The notes beneath the pieces are model-generated. The model was not told the DNA's origin, did not search any database, and was given only the letters and a program-made list of their open reading frames with translations. The position numbers and the translations under genes were made by a program. This document shows positions 54,476 through 63,986 of a DNA stretch of 64,000 nt, in pieces. The stretch comes from Pedobacter xixiisoli. Lineage in GTDB: Bacteria; Bacteroidota; Bacteroidia; Sphingobacteriales; Sphingobacteriaceae. The stretch is from positions 372,001-436,000 of the forward strand of contig NZ_OCMT01000002.1 in NCBI RefSeq assembly GCF_900215335.1, written 5' to 3'. Positions within the stretch are counted from its first letter, which is position 1; every line of letters starts with the position of its first letter.

Positions 54476-54937
54476 ATGAAAATCGCGTTATTTCCAGGCT
54501 CATTTGACCCAATTACGATTGCCCACGTAGATATTGTAAAACGTTCATTGCCTTTATTTGATAAAATTGTGGTTGGTATTGGATTGAACAGTTCTAAACA
54601 AAACTTTTTATCTGCGGAGAAAAGAGAAGAAATTGTGAGAAGTATTTTTCTTGATGATTCAAATGTAGAAATACAAACTTACCAAGGCTTAACTATCGAT
54701 TTCGCAAAGAAAATTGGTGCTACTTATATGGTAAGAGGTATTCGCTCGGCTGCAGATTTTGAGTACGAAAGAGCCATTGCTCAAATCAACAAAAGCATGA
54801 TGCCAGAAGTAGAAACCATTATTTTATTGAGCAGACCAGAATATTCTGCTATCAGTTCTACCATTGTAAGAGATATTTTGCGAAATAATGGCGATGTAAG
54901 TCAGTTTGTGCCTAAAGAAGCACTTCGTTTCCTATAG
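54476..54937 (+). CDS. coaD: CoaD: phosphopantetheine adenylyltransferase
   Basis: The ATG at 54476 gives 153 residues starting MKIALFPGSFDPITIAHVDI, the canonical start with the GSFDPIT and H-x-x-x nucleotidyltransferase motif; the longer frame is rejected. IDFAKKIGATYMVRGIRS and YSAISSTIVRDI complete the family. It makes dephospho-CoA. Its stop abuts the stop of the convergent lipoprotein gene. Confidence 0.96.
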   Translation: MKIALFPGSFDPITIAHVDIVKRSLPLFDKIVVGIGLNSSKQNFLSAEKREEIVRSIFLDDSNVEIQTYQGLTIDFAKKIGATYMVRGIRSAADFEYERAIAQINKSMMPEVETIILLSRPEYSAISSTIVRDILRNNGDVSQFVPKEALRFL

Positions 54938-55375
54938 TTATTGAAGTAAATAAATCTTATTACTTACGCCTGTTGTTCCAGAAGTAGTAAGTATGTATTT
55001 TAATTGGCTTTTATTTTCTTCCGCAACCGAATACTTTACACCATCAATAGTTAATTCTCGAGTATCTTTATTGAAACTATAATTCACTATTTTGCTCGTT
55101 TCTTTGCTTTCATCACATTTCTTAGCACCAAAAGTCCTTACCATCGTCCCATCAGCTTTAAAAGTAAAGGTATCGTCCTTTTCACATTCTAAAACTGCAT
55201 AATAGCTATTATTACCAGCCGGATTTGTATGCGTATTCAAATCAGTTAAGCCAAATTTCCAAGATTTGGAAGTGATGATATCGATAACCTCTTCATTTTC
55301 ATCTTTCTTACAAGCAAATGCAAGCGTGAAAAGCAATAAAACAGAAAGGACTAAAACTTGACTTTGTTTTTTCAT
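54938..55375 (-). CDS. Lipocalin-like lipoprotein
   Basis: A 145-residue protein with lipoprotein signal (MKKQSQVLVLSVLLLFTLAFAC) and a domain with SKSWKFGLTDLNTHT, DDTFTFKADGTMVRTFG and NYSFNKDTRELTIDGVKYSV, the pattern of Bacteroidota lipocalin-like domains. It is likely attached to the outer membrane or faces the periplasm. The ligand is unknown. Confidence 0.75.
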   Translation of the reverse strand: MKKQSQVLVLSVLLLFTLAFACKKDENEEVIDIITSKSWKFGLTDLNTHTNPAGNNSYYAVLECEKDDTFTFKADGTMVRTFGAKKCDESKETSKIVNYSFNKDTRELTIDGVKYSVAEENKSQLKYILTTSGTTGVSNKIYLLQ

Positions 55376-55589
55376 ATGATTATAACGTTCAAAATTACGA
55401 TTTTATTGAATATTTCTGATCAAGAAAAAACGCAGCTAGCTAAGTATCTAAACTAACATTTTAAAATCCTTTCTATATATCCTCAAATATGATGTAACGT
55501 TTTTCGATAGTTGATACTAATCCAATAAATTAGATGGTAAAAAACGAACCTATTAATACCTTTAAAATTACGAAGTTTTAAAAAATTAA

Positions 55590-56093
55590 ATGCGCTACAC
55601 TCAAGAAGAATTCTTAAGTCAAATTAACGAGCATAAAGGCATTATCCATAAGATAACTAAAATGTACATGGATAACGCTTTAGACCAAGAAGATTTGTTT
55701 CAAGAGATTGTAATGCAGTTATGGAAAGCTTATCCATCATTTAAAGGAACCAGTAAGTTTTCAACTTGGATGTACAGAGTAGCTTTAAATACCGCCATCG
55801 TTTTCTTTAAAAAAGATAACAGAAAAGTAGATAAACCACCGCTAAACGAACAAATAGAAATTGCCGACACCAGTGACAGCCAAGAAAAAGAAGAAAAACT
55901 GGCCTACTTGTACAAAGCTATGCAAGAGCTAAATCAGATTGAAAAGGCGGTGATATTTCTGTTTTTGGAAAATCAATCGCACCGAGAAATAGCGCAAAAT
56001 TTAGGGATTACCGAAGTTAATGCCAGAGTTAAACTCAACAGAACCAAAGAAAAACTACAACAAATCATTAAAAAGAACGGCTATGAATTTTGA
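55590..56093 (+). CDS. ECF-type RNA polymerase sigma factor
   Basis: A 167-residue sigma-70 family protein: region 2 (MDNALDQEDLFQEIVMQLWKA, FSTWMYRVALNTAI) and region 4 (LNQIEKAVIFLFLENQSHREIAQNLGITEVNARVKLNRTKEKL). It overlaps the downstream membrane-protein gene by 11 bases, which suggests that the latter is its anti-sigma factor. Confidence 0.92.
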   Translation: MRYTQEEFLSQINEHKGIIHKITKMYMDNALDQEDLFQEIVMQLWKAYPSFKGTSKFSTWMYRVALNTAIVFFKKDNRKVDKPPLNEQIEIADTSDSQEKEEKLAYLYKAMQELNQIEKAVIFLFLENQSHREIAQNLGITEVNARVKLNRTKEKLQQIIKKNGYEF

Positions 56094-56688
56094 TAAATTG
56101 AAAGATGACTGGAACAAAAATGAACCTGTGTCAACCGAAGTTTCGGAAAATATGCTCAAATTGAAAGAAGCAAGCACCCCAATTGACCAATTAAGAAAAA
56201 AGATGAAATATGAGTTTTTCGGTCAGCTTATTTCTTTAATTTTATTAGCATTTATTCCTAAACTAATTGGCTTTACAGATGAGCTAAAAAATATCTATAT
56301 TTTGTTTTACGCTATTATTTGTGGCTTTATGGCTTACTACTTCTTCAAATTTTATCGCTTTTACAAACACTCTTACGATTTAAGTCTAGACAGCCGTAAA
56401 AACTTGTTATGGTTTTATTATGAAATGAGACTTAATTTAGAGCTTTATAAATCACTTACCTATATTGTAGGGTTTATTTTGCTTGCTTTCAGTGCTATCG
56501 CCTTATTTACCATTAAAAGCGACCTCTCTAGCAAAATATTAGCTAAAATGTCTATTACTTACATCGCCATTAATGCCGTTGTAACTATAGTAATTATTGG
56601 TGTTATCACCGAGTTATGGGCAACATCATATTATGGCAAATACCTTAAACGAATAAAAATAATCGTTGATAGCATTGATGAAGAATAA
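56083..56688 (+). CDS. Membrane protein, probable anti-sigma partner
   Basis: The ATG at 56083 (MNFDKLKDDWNKNEPVSTEV) gives 201 residues. A polar N-terminus of about 45 residues precedes four membrane helices, arranged in two pairs (LISLILLAFIPKLIGF and IYILFYAIICGFMAYYFF; LTYIVGFILLAFSAIALF and TYIAINAVVTIVIIGVI). Coupling to the sigma gene and the soluble N-terminus suggest that it binds the sigma factor; no zinc-binding motif is seen. Confidence 0.75.
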   Translation: MNFDKLKDDWNKNEPVSTEVSENMLKLKEASTPIDQLRKKMKYEFFGQLISLILLAFIPKLIGFTDELKNIYILFYAIICGFMAYYFFKFYRFYKHSYDLSLDSRKNLLWFYYEMRLNLELYKSLTYIVGFILLAFSAIALFTIKSDLSSKILAKMSITYIAINAVVTIVIIGVITELWATSYYGKYLKRIKIIVDSIDEE

Positions 56689-56733
56689 TTCAGTTCGCAG
56701 TTTTCAGTTAACCGATTAAAACAATTAACCTAA

Positions 56734-57345
56734 TTAAACCAATTTCTCGCTCTTTAAAACATCTGTGATCAAAGCATAGGTATTTTTCACTTTTGCTTTA
56801 ATTTCATGCGGCGCTATCCAAACTGCTTCTGTAATTCCTTCCTCTAACTGCGGCACCAATTTAGGACTTCCCTTTACCGTCATGTGGTACCAGCTGGTTC
56901 TTTTTAAGATGAGCTCGCCACCCATTTCGTAAACATGGTATGTTTTGCAAATACGCTCATTTCTTTTTTCAACCTTAACCCCGCACTCCTCTTCAACCTC
57001 ACGTACCGCCGCATCTTTTACCTTTTCGCCTTTATCTACCTTTCCTTTAGGTAAATCCCATTTTTTATTCCTAAAAATAAATAGAAATTCGCCTTTAGCA
57101 TTAGCAACCAAGCCTCCCGCAGCTTTAATAACAGTTAAATCTTTTTTTATCTTTTTAAATACAGCATCCGGATTTTTTGTTAATAACAAATAGTTCTTTT
57201 TTTTGCTGCTTTTAAGGTTTTTATAAAACGATTCAAAACCAAAACCCTCTACTTCAATTTGTTGTATCTTTTCGATTTGAGCAGGGAGTTCATGAGTTAT
57301 AAACAAAGTGTTATCGTTAATATAAATTCTGTATTTTTGCGCCAT
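56734..57345 (-). CDS. Nudix hydrolase
   Basis: A 203-residue protein with the Nudix box GKVDKGEKVKDAAVREVEEE followed by CGV, preceded by KKWDLPKG. The N-terminal 70 residues (MAQKYRIYINDNTLFITHEL) are an extra domain frequent in Bacteroidota. The substrate is unknown, probably a nucleoside diphosphate derivative. Its ATG shares two bases with the divergent pyrE start. Confidence 0.92.
   Translation of the reverse strand: MAQKYRIYINDNTLFITHELPAQIEKIQQIEVEGFGFESFYKNLKSSKKKNYLLLTKNPDAVFKKIKKDLTVIKAAGGLVANAKGEFLFIFRNKKWDLPKGKVDKGEKVKDAAVREVEEECGVKVEKRNERICKTYHVYEMGGELILKRTSWYHMTVKGSPKLVPQLEEGITEAVWIAPHEIKAKVKNTYALITDVLKSEKLV
57332..57339 (+). promoter_or_regulatory. -7 box of pyrE inside the Nudix gene start
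   Basis: TATTTTTG ends four bases before the pyrE ATG at 57344, again predicting a leaderless start. It lies within the first codons of the opposite-strand Nudix gene. No -33 TTG at the right distance. Confidence 0.45.
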
Positions 57346-57988
57346 GTATAATAAAAGTGATATTGAATTAAAGGTAGCTGAATTTTTATTACAAATAAAA
57401 GCAATTAAATTACAACCTGCTAATCCATTTACTTGGGCATCGGGCTGGAAATCGCCAATTTATTGTGATAACCGTATAACTTTATCTCACCCATCTGTGA
57501 GAACTTATATACGTCAGAAATTGGCACAATTGATCCAAGAAGAGTATGGAGCTGTTGATGTAATTGCTGGAGTAGCTACTGCAGGAATTCCGCAAGGAGT
57601 TTTGGTGGCTCAAGAGCTAGGTTTACCTTTCATTTACGTAAGAGCTAAAGCAAAAGAGCACGGCACGGGTAGCTTAATTGAAGGCGAAGTAATTGAAGGA
57701 CAAAGAGTAGTAGTTATCGAAGACTTGATTTCTACCGGAAAAAGTAGCTTACAAGCTGTAGAAGCTTTACGTAATGCAGGTTTATCTGTAGCTGGTTTAG
57801 TTGCCATCTTTACTTATGGTTTCCAACAAGCTGACGATAATTTTGCTGCTGCTAAATGTAGGTATTCTACCCTTTCTAACTACAAAGCATTGATTGATTA
57901 CGCTGCAGAACATGCGATTATCGCTAAATCTGATATCGAATTCCTAAACAAATGGCGTGAAAACCCTGCTGAATGGGGAAAAAACTAA
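57344..57988 (+). CDS. pyrE: PyrE: orotate phosphoribosyltransferase
   Basis: A 214-residue protein with the PRPP-binding motif VVIEDLISTGKSS and the substrate region FTWASGWKSPIYCDNR. It makes orotidine 5'-monophosphate in pyrimidine synthesis. The gene is followed by an SRPBCC-family gene 36 bases downstream. Confidence 0.96.
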   Translation: MYNKSDIELKVAEFLLQIKAIKLQPANPFTWASGWKSPIYCDNRITLSHPSVRTYIRQKLAQLIQEEYGAVDVIAGVATAGIPQGVLVAQELGLPFIYVRAKAKEHGTGSLIEGEVIEGQRVVVIEDLISTGKSSLQAVEALRNAGLSVAGLVAIFTYGFQQADDNFAAAKCRYSTLSNYKALIDYAAEHAIIAKSDIEFLNKWRENPAEWGKN

Positions 57989-58024
57989 ACTATTTAATTG
58001 TCGACAATCACAAACCTAATATAA

Positions 58025-58420
58025 ATGACAATCATTGAAAGTAACGCCGAAATTAATTTACCTGTAGCTCAGGTTTATCAGTTTCTTGCTGACATGAACA
58101 ATCATCAGCAATTAATGCCAGAGAACATCTACAATTGGTCTTCTACTGCTGACACCGCTAGCTTTACCATTCAAAACATGGCTAAATTGGCAATTCATAT
58201 TTCAGAAAAAGTAGAAAACGAAAGGTTAGTTGCTGTTCCTACAGAAAAACCACCATTCGATTTGTCCTTAGCTTGGTCTGTAAAAGAAAACGGAAGCGGA
58301 ACAACCGCTACGCTTACCATCTCGGCAGATTTAAATATGATGATGAAAATGTTAGCCGCAGGTCCACTGCAAAAACTAGCAGACCACCAAACCACGAAAT
58401 TGAAAGAAGTATTAGGATAG
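58025..58420 (+). CDS. SRPBCC-family protein
   Basis: A 131-residue START/Bet v1-like protein (MTIIESNAEINLPVAQVYQFLADMNN), with the family's typical opening strand and helix and a long C-terminal helix (MMKMLAAGPLQKLADHQTTKL). It probably binds a small hydrophobic ligand; the ligand is unknown. It is co-directional with pyrE and ends at a terminator. Confidence 0.85.
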   Translation: MTIIESNAEINLPVAQVYQFLADMNNHQQLMPENIYNWSSTADTASFTIQNMAKLAIHISEKVENERLVAVPTEKPPFDLSLAWSVKENGSGTTATLTISADLNMMMKMLAAGPLQKLADHQTTKLKEVLG

Positions 58421-58444
58421 TCTAAAAAAGACAAAAATGTATAT

Positions 58445-58477
58445 AAAGGTTTATCTTAAAAGATAAGCCTTTTTTTA
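58445..58477 (+). terminator. Terminator of the pyrE unit
   Basis: AAAGGTTTATCT pairs with AGATAAGCCTTT (one G-T pair) around a TAAA loop, then a T-run. Confidence 0.85.
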
Positions 58478-58492
58478 TGAGAAGAACTTCCA

Positions 58493-58597
58493 TCATTCTT
58501 TAATATCATCCTCACGTTTAAAAACATTGAGCATAAAGAAAATAATCAAGGCAAACAAAGTAAAAACTATTCCAAAAAAACGCATCAAGAATTTCAT
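58493..58597 (-). CDS. Candidate 34-residue membrane protein
   Basis: A short frame from the ATG at 58597 encodes MKFLMRFFGIVFTLFALIIF, then FMLNVFKREDDIKE. It is a basic N-terminus, one membrane helix and an acidic tail, the usual make-up of real small membrane proteins. It was missed because of its length. No promoter box or ribosome site was identified, so it remains tentative. Confidence 0.4.
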   Translation of the reverse strand: MKFLMRFFGIVFTLFALIIFFMLNVFKREDDIKE

Positions 58598-58689
58598 ATA
58601 TTATCTATGAGCGTAATTATACGGCAAAGGTTTAGTCTATATTATTATTTTAGCATTATTTAACAACTCTAACACTACCTTAATCTATT

Positions 58690-59901
58690 TTAATTTTTCT
58701 TCAACACCATCTTTTTCATCAAGATGTAAAACCCAACTGCCGTAATAAACATCAATAAGCCAGTTCCAATCCAAAGAATATTAAACCCGTAGTTTGCCGC
58801 AATTTTAGTTCCCAAATAAGGTGCAAAAATTAAGCCTGCAGATAACGACAGCGAGTTTAGCCCCATGTATGCACCTCTATTTTTAACATTGGAACGCTGC
58901 AAAGTTACCGTCGCCATAAAAGGCATCGCCAGCATTTCCGACACACAAAGTATAAACATGGAAACATAAAGTAACCAAATACCATGGGTAATTACCAGCG
59001 AAGCAAATGCTAAACCACAAAAAAATACACCAATAATAATTGCGTTTGCAGCTGTAGTTCTTCGCTCTGCAATATGGACAATCAACATCTCCAAACTAAA
59101 AACCACCACGCCACTGTAAGCCAAAATTACACCTATGTTTTTTTCCGAAAGTTGGTAAACTTCTCGATAATAAAGTGGCAAAGTACTTAGCAATTGGAAA
59201 AAGCAAATAGCGAATAAGATGCTTAAAAGCGTAAAAACTAAAAATGGTACATCTTTGTACGCCGATTGATAAGGGACTTCTAGTTCTTCTATATCAGTCT
59301 TTTCTTTTTTATTTCCTTCTTTGTTTCTAAAATATACAAAGAAGATAATCGCGGCCGAAGTAGCTGCTACTGCATTTCCATAAAACAGTAAATCGTAAGA
59401 AATAGCTGCTAAAAACCCACCTAAAGCTGGTCCTATAGAAAAACCAAGATTTAGCGCCATTCTGTTTAGCGTAAAACTTCTTACCACGTTTTCAGGTTTC
59501 GAATAATAAGCCAAAGACACTGAATTTGCAGGACGGAGAATATCGCTTATCATACTTAGCGCCAATATTCCCGCTGCAAGTGATGGCATCGTTGTTAGTT
59601 TAGGCAATAGCAGAAACATCGGTATCACTCCCATCAAACTAAAAAGCTGCACCTTAAAATGCCCAAACTTATCGGTTAACCAACCACCTAAGGACGATCC
59701 AACAACAGAACCGATACCAAAACAACTCAACAAAATCCCTGCATTTTCTAGTGTAAATCCCAAATGCTTAACCATGTAAACACCAAGAAAAGGAACCACC
59801 ATAGCTCCACTCCTATTTACTAGCATTACCAGAGCCAACATCCAAGCGGGAGTAGACAAGCCTTGATAAACTGAAAAGTAACTTTTGATATAGGTTTTCA
59901 T
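58690..59901 (-). CDS. MFS transporter
   Basis: The ATG at 59901 (MKTYIKSYFSVYQGLSTPAW) gives 403 residues; the upstream TTG lies within the promoter. Twelve membrane helices are predicted, with the MFS loop motif GGWLTDKFGHFKVQ between helices 2 and 3 and RNKEGNKKEKTDIEELE as the central loop. It resembles drug/peptide efflux MFS proteins such as the YdeR/MdtH groups. The substrate is unknown. Confidence 0.9.
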   Translation of the reverse strand: MKTYIKSYFSVYQGLSTPAWMLALVMLVNRSGAMVVPFLGVYMVKHLGFTLENAGILLSCFGIGSVVGSSLGGWLTDKFGHFKVQLFSLMGVIPMFLLLPKLTTMPSLAAGILALSMISDILRPANSVSLAYYSKPENVVRSFTLNRMALNLGFSIGPALGGFLAAISYDLLFYGNAVAATSAAIIFFVYFRNKEGNKKEKTDIEELEVPYQSAYKDVPFLVFTLLSILFAICFFQLLSTLPLYYREVYQLSEKNIGVILAYSGVVVFSLEMLIVHIAERRTTAANAIIIGVFFCGLAFASLVITHGIWLLYVSMFILCVSEMLAMPFMATVTLQRSNVKNRGAYMGLNSLSLSAGLIFAPYLGTKIAANYGFNILWIGTGLLMFITAVGFYILMKKMVLKKN

Positions 59902-60245
59902 TGAAAATGGAATGGGCTGCAAAGATAGCTTATTGGTTGATTAGCTCAATGGTTCATTTGTATCATTGGTTCACTTAACTTCCTATTGAACTGTTATTTG
60001 TTAGGCAATTGATAATTGACTACTTGATTTTTGATTATTTAAACCCTGCCACTTTTTCATCACAAACAACTAATTACCAGACAATTATTCATTAAAAAAA
60101 CATAACTTCACGACAAAATTTCCGATTTTAAAATCTTTTTTTCCATGGCATCTGTTTTGACCTTAGGCTATTAACTACAAAGTAAAAGAACAAAAAATAC
60201 TTAGTGTCCTTTGTGTCTTTGTGCTTTAAAAAGAAAAACAATATT
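59902..60245. other. Spacer between MFS and clpB genes
   Basis: It contains the minus-strand MFS promoter, TTGGTTGATTAGCTCAATGG-like simple repeats (59931-59990) and, before clpB, TAGTGTCCTTTGTGTCTTTG. No heat-shock element was recognised. Confidence 0.4.
59920..59949 (-). promoter_or_regulatory. Promoter of the MFS gene
   Basis: On the minus strand TTG (59949-59947), 19 bases, TATCTTTG (59927-59920). The leader would be about 14 bases. Confidence 0.55.
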
Positions 60246-62843
60246 ATGAACTTCAATAATTTTACAATCAAAGCCCAAGAGGCTGTACAAAAAGCCTCTG
60301 AAATTGCACAAGGCAACCAACAGCAGGCCATAGAAACAGCTCATTTGCTGAAAGGCTTATTAACGGTTGATGAGAATGTGATTTCATACGTTTTAAAGAA
60401 ACTAAACGTCAACTTAAATGCACTTAGCCAAAAGCTAGATGAAGATATTTCGAAATTCCCGAAAGTAAGCGGTAGCAATATCTACTTATCATCTAGTGCT
60501 AACTCGGCGCTACAAAAGGCACAAGCTTTCTTAAAAGAATTTAAGGATGAGTTTGTTTCTGTAGAGCATATACTACTGGGAATTTTAGCAGCTAACGACA
60601 TCACCTCCAAACTGTTAAAAGACCAAGGGGTAAACGAAAAAGACCTTAAAAAGGCAATAACCGAGTTACGCGGCGATAATCGTGTAACCGACCAAAATGC
60701 AGAAGCCACTTACCAAGCTCTAAATAAATACGCCCGTAACTTAAACGAATATGCAGAAAGCGGAAAGCTAGACCCGGTAATTGGTCGTGATGAAGAAATT
60801 AGAAGGGTAATACAGATTTTATCACGTAGAACGAAGAATAATCCCATTTTAATCGGTGAACCTGGGGTGGGTAAAACTGCCATCGCGGAAGGTATTGCAT
60901 TTAGAATCATCAAAGGCGATGTTCCTGAAAACCTAAAATCGAAAGTAGTTTATTCCTTAGATATGGGTTCACTTATCGCGGGAGCAAAATACAAAGGTGA
61001 ATTTGAGGAGCGCTTAAAAGCTGTTGTTAAGGAAGTAACGCAAAGCGATGGCGAAATTGTGCTGTTCATTGATGAGATACATACACTGGTAGGTGCTGGT
61101 GGTGGTGAAGGTGCCATGGATGCTGCAAACATCTTAAAACCTGCCCTAGCTCGTGGCGAATTGAGAGCCATTGGTGCTACGACTTTAGATGAGTATCAGA
61201 AATATCTAGAAAAAGACAAAGCTTTGGAGCGTCGTTTCCAGAAAGTAATGGTTGAAGAACCTGATACCCAAGATTCCATCTCTATTTTGCGTGGTTTGAA
61301 AGAACGTTACGAAACGCATCACAAAGTGCGGATCAAAGATGAGGCAATTATTGCTGCTGTAGAAATGAGCCAGCGTTACATTGCGGACCGTTTCTTGCCA
61401 GATAAAGCCATTGATTTGATGGACGAAGCGGCATCAAAGCTACGTATGGAAATGGACAGCGTACCTGAAAACGTAGATGCTTTAGACCGTGAAATTATGC
61501 GCTTGGAAATTGAGCGTGAAGCAATTAAACGTGAAAAAGATGAAAATAAGGTAAAAGAGCTAAGTGAGCAAATTGCCAATTTAGCTGCAGAGCGTGATGA
61601 GTTTAAAGCAAAATGGCAAGGCGAAAAAGATTTAGTTGACGCCATTAACACAGAAATTGAGCAAATTGAAGCTTACAAATTAGAAGCAGAACAGGCAGAA
61701 CGTGCTGGTGATTATGGAAAGGTGGCAGAGTTGCGCTATGGAAAAATCAAAGAGTCGCAAGATAAGGTTGAAAAACTAAAAGCTGATTTAGAGAGCAGAC
61801 AAAGCGATAGCCGTATGCTAAAAGAAGAAGTAACGGCAGACGATATTGCGGGCGTAGTTGGTCGTTGGACTGGTATTCCGGTAACGAAACTCGTATCTAG
61901 CGAGCGTGAGAAATTACTCAACTTAGAAGAAGAATTGCATAAACGTGTAGCTGGACAAGATGAAGCTATTGAAGCAATTTCAGATGCTATCCGCCGCTCT
62001 CGTGCAGGCTTGCAAGACAAACGCAAACCTATTGGCTCGTTCATTTTCTTAGGCACAACTGGTGTAGGTAAAACAGAATTGGCCAAAGCCCTTGCGGAGT
62101 TCTTGTTCAACGATGAAAATGCCATGACCCGAATCGATATGAGCGAATACCAAGAACGCCATGCCGTAAGTCGTTTAATTGGGGCGCCTCCAGGATACGT
62201 GGGTTATGATGAAGGTGGTCAATTGACAGAAGCAGTTCGCAGAAAGCCATATTCGGTGGTATTGTTAGATGAAATTGAGAAAGCGCATCCAGATGTATTC
62301 AATATCTTATTGCAAGTATTAGATGATGGAAGACTGACCGATAATAAAGGTAGGGTGGTAAATTTTAAAAACACGATCATTATCATGACTTCTAACATTG
62401 GCTCGCACTTGATCCAAGATAATTTCAAAAACTTGGATGAAGATAATCATGACGAGGTTGTAGCAAAAACCAAAAATGAATTGTTCGAACTATTGAAACA
62501 GACCATACGTCCAGAGTTTTTAAATAGAATTGATGAGCTAATTATGTTCACACCATTGAACAGAACTGAGATTAGAGATATTGTAAGCTTACAATTTAAA
62601 CACGTTCAGGATACCCTAGCAGAAATGGGTATTACCATGGAGGCAAGTACGGAGGCTTTAGATTGGTTGGCAGAATTAGGTTATGACCCTCAGTTTGGTG
62701 CAAGACCTTTAAAACGAGTAATACAGAAACGTATTTTGAATGAATTATCTAAAGAAATATTAGCTGGAAAAGTAGATAAAGACAGTAAAATCAAATTAGA
62801 TATGTTCGATCATCAATTTGTGTTTTTGAACGAAGACAAATAA
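60246..62843 (+). CDS. clpB: ClpB: disaggregase chaperone
   Basis: The ATG at 60246 ([20 protein letters not shown]) gives 865 residues. Order: Clp_N repeats, first AAA domain with GEPGVGKT (from G204), middle coiled-coil domain (about 400-535, [19 protein letters not shown]), second AAA domain with [14 protein letters not shown] (from G603) and C-terminal domain. The middle domain distinguishes it from ClpA and ClpC. It rescues aggregated proteins together with DnaK. Confidence 0.97.
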   Translation: MNFNNFTIKAQEAVQKASEIAQGNQQQAIETAHLLKGLLTVDENVISYVLKKLNVNLNALSQKLDEDISKFPKVSGSNIYLSSSANSALQKAQAFLKEFKDEFVSVEHILLGILAANDITSKLLKDQGVNEKDLKKAITELRGDNRVTDQNAEATYQALNKYARNLNEYAESGKLDPVIGRDEEIRRVIQILSRRTKNNPILIGEPGVGKTAIAEGIAFRIIKGDVPENLKSKVVYSLDMGSLIAGAKYKGEFEERLKAVVKEVTQSDGEIVLFIDEIHTLVGAGGGEGAMDAANILKPALARGELRAIGATTLDEYQKYLEKDKALERRFQKVMVEEPDTQDSISILRGLKERYETHHKVRIKDEAIIAAVEMSQRYIADRFLPDKAIDLMDEAASKLRMEMDSVPENVDALDREIMRLEIEREAIKREKDENKVKELSEQIANLAAERDEFKAKWQGEKDLVDAINTEIEQIEAYKLEAEQAERAGDYGKVAELRYGKIKESQDKVEKLKADLESRQSDSRMLKEEVTADDIAGVVGRWTGIPVTKLVSSEREKLLNLEEELHKRVAGQDEAIEAISDAIRRSRAGLQDKRKPIGSFIFLGTTGVGKTELAKALAEFLFNDENAMTRIDMSEYQERHAVSRLIGAPPGYVGYDEGGQLTEAVRRKPYSVVLLDEIEKAHPDVFNILLQVLDDGRLTDNKGRVVNFKNTIIIMTSNIGSHLIQDNFKNLDEDNHDEVVAKTKNELFELLKQTIRPEFLNRIDELIMFTPLNRTEIRDIVSLQFKHVQDTLAEMGITMEASTEALDWLAELGYDPQFGARPLKRVIQKRILNELSKEILAGKVDKDSKIKLDMFDHQFVFLNEDK

Positions 62844-62910
62844 AAACTGACCTGTGTCACATTGAGCTTTCCGATAAATCGGAACAGGTCGTCGAAAAGT
62901 AGCTAATTGG

Positions 62911-62933
62911 GCTTCGACAAGCTCAGCCTGACA
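62911..62933. repeat. Dispersed repeat CTTCGACAAGCTCAGCCTGA
   Basis: Matches, with two changes, the copy at 42496-42515. It is a widespread intergenic repeat type in bacterial genomes. Confidence 0.55.
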
Positions 62934-62972
62934 ACCATACCTTACTATTCGTAACTCTATCATATATTTAAG

Positions 62973-63000
62973 AAAAAGGCAGGCTTTTACCTGCCTTTTT
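62973..63000 (+). terminator. Terminator downstream of clpB
   Basis: AAAAAGGCAGG pairs with CCTGCCTTTTT around a 6-base loop; T-run follows. Confidence 0.9.
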
Positions 63001-63323
63001 TCATGTCAAAAACTGACAATAAATGCCAATTCGGCAAGCTTAAAAAAAGCTTAAAAATCACTCAATTGTCACCAAAATAGAGTTTTGTCAAAGCAGTATA
63101 ATTTCGCCTTTGTTCACTTTAAATTAACAATTTATTAATCAATTGATTAATAGAAAACCACTGTTTTTGGCACGCATGACAATTTTTCATTACGGCATAT
63201 TAGTTGAAAATAGACTTATCAAATGGTCGAAAGATCATTCATTTATAACACATAAATATTAAAAAACATGAAACTGTCCGAGACGTCGGATAGATTCATG
63301 AAAATTGAAAACAATTTAAAAAC

Positions 63324-63938
63324 ATGAAAAAACTTTTATTATCGTTAGTAGCTGTAGCAGCTTTAACTTTTGGTGCAAATGCACAAACAGAAAAAGGAAA
63401 AATTATTTTAGGTGGTAACGTTGGCTTTAACAGTTCTAAAGTAGACGGAGCATCAAAAGCAGATATCAATTTTAGTGTGGTTCCAAGTGTAGGCTATTTT
63501 GTAGGCAACAACTTTGCCATTGGTACAGGTGTAGGTTACGAGTACGACAAAACAGCTTCAGGCACAGCTTTTGAACGCGGTCAACTTGAAGCTTTTAGAG
63601 TAGCTCCTTTCGGTCGTTACTACGTTAACTTGACAGAGCAATTTAAATTCTTCGGTCAGGTATCTGTTCCTTTAGCTTTTGGTTCCCTTAAAAGCGTAGA
63701 CGCAAATGGAGAAACAGGTTCTAAATTTGCTAGTACTACTTCTATTGGTGTTAACGTTGCTCCAGGTTTTGCGTTCTTCCCTAACAAAAAAATCGGCATC
63801 GAATTTTCTGTTAACGGTTTAGGATATGAGAATTTCTCTACTAAAGCAGAAGCTACTGGTGCTAAAGTAAAAACTAACAGTTTTGGTTTAGAGGCAAATA
63901 CTTTTGCTCCTAAATTAGGTGTACAATTCCACTTTTAA
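63324..63938 (+). CDS. Outer-membrane beta-barrel protein (porin-like)
   Basis: A 204-residue protein with signal peptide (MKKLLLSLVAVAALTFGANA) and alternating-pattern strands such as GKIILGGNVGFNSS, FAIGTGVGYEYDK and FRVAPFGRYYVN, ending in the barrel-type FHF with C-terminal phenylalanine. It is an OmpA-barrel/OMP_b-brl member of eight strands. Its role is unknown. It has its own terminator and a small upstream frame. Confidence 0.9.
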   Translation: MKKLLLSLVAVAALTFGANAQTEKGKIILGGNVGFNSSKVDGASKADINFSVVPSVGYFVGNNFAIGTGVGYEYDKTASGTAFERGQLEAFRVAPFGRYYVNLTEQFKFFGQVSVPLAFGSLKSVDANGETGSKFASTTSIGVNVAPGFAFFPNKKIGIEFSVNGLGYENFSTKAEATGAKVKTNSFGLEANTFAPKLGVQFHF

Positions 63939-63955
63939 TTTTAGTAAAAAGTAAC

Positions 63956-63986
63956 AAAAAAGCCACCTAATGGGTGGCTTTTTTTT
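63956..63986 (+). terminator. Terminator of the outer-membrane protein gene
   Basis: AAAAAGCCACC pairs with GGTGGCTTTTT around a 5-base loop, followed by T-run. Confidence 0.92.

Larger units (their letters stand above)
62844..63323. other. Spacer with repeat, terminator and short upstream frame
   Basis: The 480 bases hold a repeat block at 62852-62935 (TTCCGATAAATCGGAA hairpin, then CTTCGACAAGCTCAGCCTGA), the clpB terminator, an A+T-rich stretch and a 19-codon frame just before the last gene. No further gene is seen. Confidence 0.5.
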
